From Owenia fusiformis (taxonomy: Eukaryota > Annelida > Polychaeta > Sabellida > Oweniidae), in the NCBI GenBank assembly GCA_903813345.2, contig CAIIXF020000008.1:30072005-30136004 (forward strand): a stretch of DNA of 64,000 nt, written 5' to 3'. The position numbers were made by a program, and so were the translations under genes. How positions within the stretch are numbered: position 1 is the first letter of the stretch; each line of letters starts with the position of its first letter. This document shows, piece after piece, positions 25,818-37,932 of the stretch. Below the pieces are notes generated by a model. The model was not told the DNA's origin and searched no databases. It was given only the letters and a program-made list of their open reading frames with translations.

Positions 25818-26023
25818 ATGAGATCTATGACTCTATGACGGGTACCCGTTATTTCTTTAAAGCATTTCGTGTGTTGCTCATCGGCAACACGTGTCTTTAA
25901 ATGGACAATTTTGCTATTTTTGAGTTTCTCGTTTTTGTCTTTCTCGATGACGACTGTCTCCTGAGGATCCACCCGTTCGTCACGTGTTTCGCCTATCACT
26001 TTTGATGCAACACATATATTACA
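25818..26023 (-). CDS. internal coding exon of an unidentified minus-strand gene
   Basis: A 206-nt exon called by eye. Acceptor AG at 26024-26025; donor GTAAGA directly after 25818. Only one of the three frames is open across it: 68 codons rich in Lys, Glu and Asp, including EKDKNEKLKNSKIVHLKTR in the middle. It starts in phase 0 and ends in phase 2, which fits the acceptor of the next exon at 24684, where the split codon becomes ATT (Ile). G+C is well above the flanks. It contains no in-frame ATG, so an upstream exon must exist. A strong GTAAGT donor at 27246-27247 on the same strand would deliver phase 0, but the sequence before it has stops in every frame from its nearest good acceptor. 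I do not recognise the family. The polypyrimidine tract before this exon is poor, which is the main weakness. Confidence 0.5.
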
Positions 26024-29000
26024 CTGCCCATATCGTACGGATGTAAATCAATTTGTTAAAGTTTATGCCATTTTTGGAATAAACTAAATGGTTCATAAAT
26101 AAAAGGTAGATTAGTTATTGGTTTGTTTTGATTTTTGTCTAGGGGTTGTGTTATGCTAGATGAGTCGTACTCGCGATAGGGTTTATAGGGGTTATTGACA
26201 GTCCACATTTATAATGTCTCATTTTGATTGATGGGTTTTTGACTTTTTGACATCTTTTTGGTTTTCGGATGCTGGGTGGTTGTTGGTATGGTTTTATTGT
26301 AGACAGTGTAAACATTTTCTTTATTTATTATCTTTATCACAAATACAAAATCGGGAATGTATAACAAATAAATTGAGACGGGTATAGCCCAGTGGTATAA
26401 CTAGCTTCTATCATTTGATATCATATATGTTTCAGGCAATGCAAAAAAACATAAGCATGTGAATTGCTTTCAATGATAGCATAATATATGTATAGTTTAT
26501 TGCAATATTAGATTTCATTTTGGAATTCCAGCTACAACATAAAACGTTTACAATACATATAAAATGAATAGTAATGATTTTGCCACAAACCCAAATGGTT
26601 TTTGATTAATTTATCTCACAAAGTATCGCGATAAAAATATATGAGTCAAAATACAATCCAATCTTGATATATTAATTTGTGTGTTATAGGTAGAGATTCT
26701 CAATATTTGTTTCAATCTTGACATCATATGATAGCTGTAGGTTGCAATACTTGGTCCAATCTTGACATCACTGTGGGTATAATAGCTGTAGGTTTCAATA
26801 CTTGGTCCAATCTTGACATCACTCTGGGTATGATAGCTGTAGGTTTTCAATATTTGGTCCAATCTTGACATCACTCTGGGTATGATAGCTGTAGGTTTCA
26901 ATACTTGGTCCAATCTTGACATCACTCTGGGTATGATAGCTGTAGGTTTTCAATACTTGGTTCAATCTTGACATCACTCGCTGTGTATGATAGCTGTAGG
27001 TTTCAACAGTTGGTCCAATCTTGACATCACTGTGGGTATGATAGCTGTATGTTTCAATACTTGGTCCAATCTTGACATCACTCTGCGTATGATAGCTCTA
27101 GATTTTCAATATTTGGTTCAATCTTGACAGCATTCTGCGTATGATAGCTGCAGGGTTTGTGATACTTGAATCAATGTTGACATTATTATGCATGTGATGG
27201 CTGGAGTCGTAAACCGATTCATCATTGGCATCAAGTACTCGACTTACTGAGATTGACTGTTCAAGTACATGTGGATGGAGGCGGCATAACTCGAATCACT
27301 CAGTCGGACTTTTTAGCCTGGAAACATAATTACAAAAACAAATACACTATAAGCCCTACATCAGAACAACTATACATTTATATTTAAATAATAATTATTT
27401 ATCTTATAATAATAATGCAATAATTGTATATTAATTATATTATGTTATATTTATATTATAAATTGATTTTGTTTGCATTGTTTGATAAGTAGAAGACATA
27501 GTCGTGCTTTGACTGTCTACCTTATTTATTTCAATCCATCATATAAATGACGTCACTTAACTAGTACACTTTATCAAAATGGAAATTGTTGAGTAAGTGC
27601 GAACATCGTGACATTGCCGCGCAATGTAGTTGAAGAATTAAATAAAACTAGACACATAATAGTAAAATGACATTTTTCTATTATTTAATAAGGTTATAAT
27701 AATGTTTTAAGATAATGCTCTATTTTTGATATATTAATGATATTTTCTGAATTTTCACATACAAAGTCAAAACACATGCATAAGCAATTTGGCATTTGCT
27801 CTCTCAAGACATTTTGATTAATTTAACCAATGTCCCTTTAATTGCATTCATAGTAATCCCTAGTATACATATTTCTTATAGATGAAATAAAAACAATCTC
27901 AGTTTCTTCGGAGAAGTTTAGTTAATCCAGAAGCATCCGGAAGATCAAGTGAAATTATTTTTGCAACCGTTTCCTTTTCTCCTGATAAATTTACTCCTAA
28001 GCAACCACCTGTGATAATATATGAATTTAGAGCGAAAATATTGACTCGCGAAATAAGTTTAGTGAATAATACTATTATTGTAGTATTGTACAAGTTGCTG
28101 TAAATATTCTTGAAATTGATTTCCCATTCTCTACAAGTTACTTTATTCACAAAACGGTGTCAATGCAACCATGTACAAATTTACTCGCGTACACTAAGAG
28201 ATAATTCCAACGTTGATTTTTGCTCAAAAATCCACAAATTTTAATCTGATATAAATGCATTGTAAATATTGTATGTTAAATATGAGAAACGTTTCAGGGG
28301 TGATGTTGTCATATATGCGCACAACTCTCTTTATATTTAACCACATAATATGTCAATATAATACTGAATCGCAATCAGTAGTTACAAAAACCATTTATTT
28401 GTATTCTGTTTTACCTAGAGTTGTAAATACATATTTGTAGATTGTTCTTGTCGTTGATTTCTCCTCAGCGGAGTTTGATCTTAGATACTTAAACTACTAT
28501 TAATAAAGTTTGAATCTACGGAGCTTGACGAATATTCAAATAGCACGTGGATTTGAATATATGAAGTCATTATTTATATTTCTAGTTATGAATGAGTCTC
28601 AATTTATTTGTTTACTCGTATTTATTGTACACTTGACGGCTTACTATAGGAAGAAGATTAAGGTATACAATTATATTGACTATTTCGTGAATTAGTTTGT
28701 TTTGTAGTAAACTAGTTATAAATTGGTAATACATTGAAACACCCTCAAGGTATCTATAGTGTCACCTGTACCCCTTGAACATCAAAATGCCAAGTTTATT
28801 ATCAATTTTATTACTTTTTACTCATACATAAACTTGGAGCTTTGGGAGTCAAGTGTTTACTTCGAGTTTAAAAGATAACGTTCGTGTTTTTGTCACATGA
28901 AAGGTCATCAGTATGCGCGTTCGAGTTTTTTATGATTGCTGCAATTCGTCAATGAATTGAGTCATAGATTCATTGACGTCTGTCCCATTTCCTACACTCT

Positions 29001-32000
29001 TTTGTTGGTCCTATCCTTTATGTCATATCCTTTTAGGTACTTTTTGGGTAATAATTTACAGTAATTGTTTTAGGTAATTATCTTCATAACAATATATAAT
29101 CCTTTTGAAATCCACTATTTTAAAGACTTTTGAATATTATCTTTACGCTAAGTTGCAGATTGGTTTGAATGATCATAGTTTTGACCAAAGGTGTGGTTTA
29201 ATGGTGTTGTTCTGATATTGATGTTGGTGTTTTTGTCTCCTTTCACAAATTTAGGCATTTACTGTCATTCTAATCTTTATGGGTTGTTTTGTGTTTCCTG
29301 TTTATCTCCGTCAATTAATATACAATGTACACGTTGAATAATTACATATATCATAATTTGAAATTGATTATCATTTCTTGGAAATTTAATTTTTATATGG
29401 CGAGAAAGATTCATGACAGGTTTGGTCGGCTGGTGGTCTTACATACATGCCGGTCACGTGTTCTTCCTGCGTAAAAAATGCGCTCGTTGCCTAAATGTTG
29501 ACGTTGTCTCTAAAATAACTGTTAAGTTACCAGATTATTCTGGATATTGACATGAATTCGAACGTGTTATAAATTTCACTATCGTTATTTTACTTTTATG
29601 CTACCCATTTCCCCCTTATGCAGTTTGTTAATATGCTCGTCTTTGTATTTTTTACCAGGTTCTACCATCATTTTTATAGAATACACAAGATTTATCATTC
29701 AAGCTGAAATCTAATGTGTGTCTTTGTAACTGTTATAAAGCATACATCATTTGATCGGAACGTGTAAAGTATGATATATGTGCCTGTGTTCCTATAAAAA
29801 TAAAGATTTCTCATTAAATAATATAAAATGGCGACACATAATATTAAAATATCCTATAATGTCGGACAACGTGGCAGCTTTGATTCTAGCGGGTCGATAT
29901 GCAAACTCGTTGCTTTGTCTTTTTATTTTACTAAAATGTACTTTTACGGAAATAAAAACACATTATTTATTCACTGGTACATCACTGGCACACTGATTGA
30001 ATTATATGGGCACAATACAAATAAGGGTAAACAATGAAATTGATAGTTTTCGCAGAAGATCTATCAATTTACTATTATTTGTTTTCATTGAGGGATAAAA
30101 TAATGTCAATTTTGATCGTATAAGGCTAATACCATTTGGGTGCTTCTTTCCAATCTATAAAATGCTCTCTAAAAATGTTGACTTTAACACTCAATAAAAA
30201 TAATTCAAACAGCTTGACTAAAATTATCCGCTTTTGAGGGGCAAAAACAAATATAGAACTTTTTCATTTAGCAGGGAACATAACTTAATAATTATCAATA
30301 GAAAAACTGTAAATTTTTCTCAAGATCTGATTAGATCGAGATTAGTTTCTTTCGACTTGTATTAATTAAGTTTTATTTTCTCTGACAATATTGCTATAGG
30401 ATAATTCCAAATAGATTCTACCGATTCGAAATTTTATATTATCAAACAGAAATCAAATAGGAAAGTTATAGAATAAGGTATCGACATATCCTGTCAAGAA
30501 GCTGTAATGGTTTATATTTCTTTATAAAACCCGTTGCTGTTCAGGTATAATTGTGTATGAATGTTTAAATGCATATATGACATCTCAATTGCATTGGATT
30601 TTGTCTGGAAACGACGCTGTACTATTTAAAAGTATTGTGTCTAAATGTTCACATATGAATGATCCTTTGTAATGTATTTTGTTAGAAAAAATCTAAAAAC
30701 ATAATTTCATAATTTATTGCAATATTTGTACATTTGTAGAAAACCCTCCAAATCTGATTTTAATTAAACACAAAGAATGAGATCTAAAGGTCGAATATAA
30801 CATTTAACATTTTCTCTAAAAGTATAAATTAATGCATAAAAATGACGAACGTCACGTTCGGGGACTCATGCGATACTTTCGTACCCGCATCTATCCTGAC
30901 ACTAGCTTAGTACTTTAATACTTTATGCATGCTAAACGCAGTAAATGTCACTGTTTTACATTTTTTACATAAACATATAAATTGATTGTCTGTCGTTATT
31001 AAGGACGAATGCCTGGGTATTACTAAATATAGCAACCAAGGACCAAGGTAAGGGGTTCGTTGCTCGGGAAGTGTTATGTATGTGGACTTTAAAGAATACC
31101 GTAACCAGAAAATTCTCTGATACAACATTTCTATGCCAAGTCACGATCCTGTAGAAAGCTTTTCAGTCCACGATACAATGACATACACACACACAACGAC
31201 CCTGATTTTCCCAGGAAGCTACAATACAACAGAATATCTAAAAGTGGGAATTTACAATCGTCCACAGAAAACGGTTTCCCAGCTAAACCACAATAAATTA
31301 TAAACAATATCCAGCACAAAAACAGGAATAATTTAATATCTCATTGATCAATTTTAGGATTCACTAAAATGAAATTTAATACAAATCTTTAAAACTGAAA
31401 GTGAGAATCCTGTAATGTCATTTAAAGAGGGTAAGTATTAAGTACACACCTCAAATTTCAAGATTTCCCGCCATGGTGTCGTTTTCCAGTCCTTATTCAC
31501 AGTCCTTCTTTTGCAAGTTAGTTCATAATCTCATCTGAAAGAATAAAATATCAAATTGCAATACTCATATTTTTCTTAGATCAATCAGAAATACATATAA
31601 TACTGATTTTTACAAACGTATTTATTCACTGCTACAGTATGCATACCATGCAGTTTCTAGTCATTTTGGTATTATGTCGCCATAATAATCATTGATATGC
31701 AGAAAACATACAATATACATTGTATTACACCATTTTTAGATTTGTACAAACACATGATTTCAGATATGATAATTTAGACTTTATATACTTATATTGTACT
31801 TAAGTTATACTAATAAATGCAGACCCGTCAAAAACCTGCGAAGTAGCTCGGTTTGAAGATTATATGATAGAAATTAGGAACACATTTTAATACAGAACCC
31901 TGTTTCCCATGAATGTGAATCGACAATTATGAAGTAGAATTTTCTCCATATTATGATATACAATGGAGTTCTTGAGCATTGTATAATTGCCATCAAATCA

Positions 32001-32689
32001 AATATTCTCTACTGACCACTTGTATGAAATTATGCAATAGCGTTGAGTGAAGTTTGACTCGGGTCCCGCAATAACAAGATGCAATTTCTGAAGATCTCCT
32101 ACTCTTTCGACGATTATTTTGAGGTTATATATTCTAATGAGGGGAATGCGCATGGACTCTACAAGAGGGACAAAGATATCGTCATGACCGATACACTGTA
32201 TACAGATAAAGAATAAAATCCAGTGTATCGCAGACCATATGAGTAGAAGGAGTATATACTTGCATACAAGGCATAGAGTACCTATACAATATGCGCGCCT
32301 CTACCTTACCCGATCGAACGTTCGATCTTTCAGTTTGAACCAAGACAGACTGTCGCCTATTGTATAGATTTCTCAGTTATCAAACAATATGAAGCTTTAA
32401 CTTCAAAGTATGCTTTCTAACCAAATGGCATGATTTTCTGGAAGTCGGGGTGAAATTTGTTGATTACGACAGGACAATATGGGTTGATTAACTAATATGT
32501 AGGCTCAGTAAATATATTATCAAAAGTGGTTTGTGTAATAAATGGAATGAATTGTAAACCGTGCCGAATTGTATGTTTCCTTATGATTATTTATTAATTT
32601 GTTTATGTTTATTGTGTGCGTCGGACATACAGTTTATTAGAACATGTGTTGGATGATAGTGCCCTACGCTGTTATTGTTTCCCAACGGT
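26024..32689. other. mostly non-coding between the minus-strand exons and family A copy
   Basis: Apart from the 51-bp array: a minus-strand terminal-exon-like stretch 27899-28008 (acceptor CACAG, 36 residues, TGA), a plus-strand exon-like segment 31000-31046 with a GTAAGG donor, and a lone Pol III A-box-like word at 26385-26395. Confidence 0.45.
26680..27215. repeat. tandem array, 51-52-bp unit, about nine to ten copies
   Basis: The core CCAATCTTGACATCACT recurs at 26717, 26761, 26812, 26864, 26915, 26967, 27020, 27071 and 27123 (positions of CTTGACA). Spacing is 44 then 51-53 bp; the edges decay. The minus-strand frame with a 17-residue period is an artefact of the array. Confidence 0.95.
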
Positions 32690-32870
32690 TTAAAGTCAGG
32701 TGGTCATACTGGATTATAAAATGCAAAATGGAGTGAAAAGAGAGAAAACTTGAGTAAATAAATAAACAGATATAGTCCTATAATAAATGTACTAAATTGT
32801 ATAGAATTGCTAGAAAATAATGAACGTCAATGAAATTTAACAGAAGAAACGACCTTGAGAAAACCAGCAG
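32690..32870 (-). repeat. dispersed repeat family A copy
   Basis: The reverse complement reads CTAGCAATTCTATACAATTT then CTGTTTATTTA and CACTCCATTTTGCATTTTA, the same block order as the family members near 2.5-2.9 kb and 45.1 kb. Non-coding. Confidence 0.7.
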
Positions 32871-34957
32871 ACGATATGTTAAGAATGAGCTTGTTATTCT
32901 GCATATATTTGATTTTAATAGAATCCTATTAATTCATTGTCACTAAAATAGTTAATGATCGAAAATGAATCGGTAATAATTACATGATAACATTTTATTA
33001 TTCGTATTATATTTACCTTAATATTCTTCATATATGTTTTGTGCACCATATGGCCTAAAGTGGAAAACACCGGCGGATATGCTAGAATTGATGAACTTTT
33101 CTTTTTCAAAATCACGTAGAGTGATTTAATTTTTTTGCCCCGTTTTACATCAATCTGTTAAAAACGACGTACTTCTATCATCTACCGTCTGTTATAGTAG
33201 GAAGTAATGGGGTAGCCGCTAGCTGATATTGGAGAAAAGGGAAACGTTTATTGAGAGTTTAGCTTCACAGCATGTGTGCAGTGTATGATAATAATGATAT
33301 CAAACGCTTTCTACAAATCACTATTCACGGCGCACAATGGGCTCATAATGATTCAATTTAGAACAGCATAATAAACCTAAGACATCACCGTTGATTAAAT
33401 TACCACTGATTAGTAGATCACTTCGGAGCATATTACTACTTTTGATTAAATGACCCCTTCACTGTCATTTTATCCCATTTTAAACTCTCGAAAGTTTCCA
33501 CATGATGTGTTGAACGCCTTAGTAGCGACTTCTACCAGATTTCCCAATTTTACACCTCAATAGCACTAAAAGTGCCTGTTCAATTCATCCCCTAAGACTA
33601 CGAATTAGAAAGTTATCATTTGAGGATAGATTTATGGTACAATATAGGTAGAGTCAAGTGCCCATACTCTATATAAAATCAATATATTTTCAAAACATGA
33701 AACCGTAATTGCTCGTAATAATTGTCTCTCCAATTATCGTTATGTAAATCCCGTCCACATGTTCTCCTCGAGCTTTTCTTTAATGTTTTCCAAATTAACG
33801 CTTGGTTGGAAAATTGCACATTTAGACTCACTTAATAAAAAACATCCAGGTAAAATGTGGTTGTCACAGATTTTAATTTCAACCGAGATTTAGCAAACTT
33901 TGATGATTTATTAGCTTATTTTTCCACTAATCTCCGTATTGGGTCACTTTGAAGGCCACATTTATATAAAATGCAAATTCCATCAAGTTGTGGTGATACG
34001 GATTATAACGTTCGTCTAAACGATGGGAAAATCCATCATTATTAACTACACTGAAGTATTATATTTACCTTGCTTTCTTAGCATTGTTTATTATCCATTT
34101 ATTATTTTTGGTGATTAATTATCAAAACTGTTTTATACAAGCGTTGTCTGTTAATGGCAGTAATAAAAAACATCTCTGATTAAGAATTTTTTAGATTACC
34201 TCACCCCTTTGATTAAATATGGCTATTATTTTGCCATTTGTATCTTTTACCCTGATAGGTAATTTGTATTTATTAGGGCTGAGTTTAATTTACATTTCAA
34301 AAATACAGCTTGGGATTTTTCAGATCCATGCTGACGTCTTCCAACGTTGACACAGGATTATTGATAATATTTAGATCGGTATTGAAGGCCTTTTTATTTA
34401 GTTTATATCGAGTTAAGTATTGAGTTAGATGTGCTTAAGTTTCCTTTGATTTCCCTGATAATGATTTTTTTTATTTATTTGATGATCAGAATTGTAGCGT
34501 GTCTATATATGTTTTCCGTATAAAGATCAACATAATATGTGCACTTAAAACAGTGCTTTAATTAATAAATACACTGAATTGATAATTATCAGATGCCGGT
34601 ATTGAGAAATAAACTAAGAACAAAGAAGTGAAACATTGGGTAAGTACATGTATGAATACTGCCACTCGGGTAAAACCCATAACAATATGCTTCCTTCGCA
34701 AAGGAAACCAAATGTTATTGGAGCCTTTATTTTAAATTTCATTTACACTGGGATATGTAACTGTGAAAATCCTCCAGTGTTTTAGCAACTCGGTCAATAT
34801 TTGCGACCAGGGGAATATTAACTGAAGTGTTTGCTCTGTCTTTTATTCTCACCCGACTGTTACATAAGCGCAGGGATTCAATTTCACACCTTTTACTTTT
34901 GTTTCGCGCCAGACCTCGATCTCCTCTTGTCCTGATTATTAATCGCTCGATGGCGTA

Positions 34958-35536
34958 TGGGATTACCCATTAAGAATATCAAAATTTCAATGTTTTAAAA
35001 TGGGAAATTGGGGAATAAGATATGCATAATCAAAAAATACAGTGAACAGACAAATAGTCAACAATCAAATTGGCATAAAACTGAAACAAATTCAAAAACG
35101 CGTTTAATTTCGAAGAGAAAGGCGTGAATTGATATCTGACCAATGGAGATTCTTGGTCGGGGTAGATTTAGAATGGGCCTTGTTTCACACGCCTTTCACA
35201 TTGGCTAAAACAATGCCTGTGATACCATAAGGTTGCTGCAACAACTAATGGTCGGTATGACATCAATTGTACTCAGGAGTACTAAGGAAATGAAAATATT
35301 CCCTCCAATTTGTGGTAAGTCCTTTGGCATACACAACTCCAAATAGTAATTTAGCCCTTGAAGTCCCTGTTTTATCTTTCCAAAATCTGAATCTCATTTT
35401 CTTACATTTATATTCAATTTATGAGATTCACCACATACACGTTCATTAGATTTTTTGTTGATCTCAGAGTCAGACCCATTTTCCGATTTTCATTTTTTAA
35501 CGCGGGGTTGTGACATTTTTGTAATGGGTAATCCCA
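34958..35536. mobile_element. possible 579-bp MITE with 15-bp inverted ends
   Basis: TGGGATTACCCATTA (34958-34972) is exactly complemented by TAATGGGTAATCCCA (35522-35536), with weaker similarity inward. No convincing target duplication; it could be an unrelated inverted pair. Confidence 0.4.
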
Positions 35537-37049
35537 AACTCGAACTTGTAATCGACATCTACAAGTTAATAGGACTGGATGACAAACCATTCCACGGTTT
35601 GATTAAAATGACTAAATCAAACAAATCATAGAACAATTGTTAAATTGAATATATGAAACTGCTCAATATAAAATCCGGTTTGACTTTGTAAGGTTAGTCA
35701 TGAAAACCGAAAACAATTTAATGAATCAAACCGTTAATATGGTTCAAACACTAATGGCAGTTTTACTTTTGGCAGGCGTTAGTTTGAAAGGGGGATTCTA
35801 AATATTATAACTACATGTACATTTACAATTTTTGCATTTTTGCGAACCTATGTTAATTTCACCCCTAATTAAAGTCACTTTACCTACAAATGTCCCATAC
35901 GACTTAAAAATACAAATTGTTTTCATAAGACATCCCAGATTTGGGATCATGATTCGGGACAAATGTTTTACAATAAGGGTACTAACCCTTCGTGTGTATT
36001 ATCGAGAAAAAGATATGCATAATCCCTTGAACACTGTTAATCTGATCTACCCAACCACTAATGCAATTACGAGTGACTGACATGATGTATTCTTTCATCT
36101 CGTTGAACCTATTAATGCGATTGAATACTTGCTGGAAACTATAATTCTTTTAGAGAGATTAAACGCTATTGGAAATGTCGTCTTCCTTTTGTTGGGTTCC
36201 TCCGGGTGATAACATAACATTTAATTTAATCTTTTATACATGATAAAAGCCAGAGAAATTTGTTAGGCTGAGAGTAATGAAAATTTGAAATTGTACATAT
36301 TCCAGCTGTTGGAAAGGACATTATGGAACGATATTGAGCAAATATCGGTTGAAAAACATTTATCCAAACCCAGACTCGATGATTTCACTCGTATTCAGAT
36401 AAACCACTTAATTATAATGTCGATTTCATTAGTGGTAAAATTATTAGTCTTGAAGTTATACCCATCAATGTGGCAATAAGCAATGATGGCCAACTATCAT
36501 AAACATTGAACCAGTGGATTCTCCGGAACGTTTAGCCTACGGGAGATTCTTAAATATAATTTTCTGAGTTATTCTGGTTTATTCAATATAAACCCTGGGA
36601 TAAACAATACATTTCATTCCTTACTCTTTTCGATTCTTACTTAAAAATCATAATATTTAGCGGGACTTGTTGACTTAGTTCTAAATCGTTATCATATCCA
36701 TAGTTACAAATTTACATTTAATCTATCAATCTAGATGTGTTTCAATGCTTTCTATACGATACGCAAGTTCTTCGTTAACTATTTTCTGAATGGGTCCTAT
36801 ATTCTTCTGGTTCATCTTAAACTGGTCATTACTTATCTTTATTAATTGCTTGACCACTATGTAACATCCGTTACATATTATTATCAGTAACGTATTTTAC
36901 ACGGATCGTATTTTTCGTTGATAACAGGAGCACATTAATAAAAGGTATGAAATATAAGAATATAGTTACTATTCTTATGTAAAATACCCAGAATATTATG
37001 CATTTTATTCTAATTCGGGAAAGTTGGTAGGAAAGAAGGGTGGCTATCA

Positions 37050-37480
37050 TAAATATTCAAGTATTGTATAAAATATATTTTCCATAATAAAATATTCAGT
37101 TGTATGTATTATATAATCTATTTTTCATGATAAAATATTCAAGTATTGTACAGTATATAATAATGAAATATTCAAGTATTGTATATAATATATTTTCCTT
37201 AATAAAATATTCAAGTATTGTATATAATACATTTCTATAATGAAATATTCAAGAATTGTATATAATAATGAAATATTCAAGTACTATATATAATATATTT
37301 TCCATAATAAAATATTCAAGTATTGTATATGATACATTTTCCATAATGTAATATTCAAGTATTGTATATAATATATTTTCCACAGTGAAATATTCAAGAA
37401 TTGCATATAATATATTTTCCATAAGGAAATATTCAGATTTTCCATAAAGAAATATTCAAGTATTGTATATAATATTTCCA
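37050..37480. repeat. tandem array, 34-40-bp AT-rich unit, about eleven copies
   Basis: The core AATATTCAAGTATTGTATAT followed by TATTTTCCATAATA repeats irregularly. The frames on the minus strand are period artefacts. Confidence 0.95.
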
Positions 37481-37932
37481 GGTTGTAGTATGATGGCAAC
37501 AATAAAGAACCCTACACAGAGACATTCAATTATTGGACGTCACAAATTATTATCAAGTGTACTTTGGGTTCTAATATTGGATTTTGGGTCCAAAGTCCAC
37601 CATTTACAAGTGGTTATCACTATGTTCAGATATATAGTGAGTTATGGAGGTTTATATTACCATATGGGTGCACTTATGTCTTTGTTTCAGAAATTACTAC
37701 AATACGATAGTTTCACATTTGAAATACTGGTTTGTACGTTGATTAACAAAAAATATACGTCTACCAAAGTTTGACAAAACTTGAGATAAAGATGGGATTG
37801 ATAGAACTAATGTGATCTGTGTGATATTCATTCATATGATCATCAGTTGCCGTGTAGAGGTTATAATGTCCAAGCCAAAAACCCATCATTTCTCTCAAAA
37901 ATTATTTTTGCCACATTTTCAGAGCATTAGCT

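Noticed and set aside
26373-26420. tRNA-derived SINE head (TAGCCCAGTGG matches a Pol III A box)
   Set aside because: No matching B box within the usual distance and no second copy seen.
26611-26925. 104-codon minus-strand frame with a 17-residue repeat
   Set aside because: Produced by the 51-bp tandem array.
27241-27322. Exon ending in a perfect GTAAGT donor on the minus strand
   Set aside because: From the nearest good acceptor every frame contains a stop; only a poor acceptor would leave an open frame.
37284-37502. 72-codon minus-strand frame
   Set aside because: Produced by the AT-rich 39-bp array.
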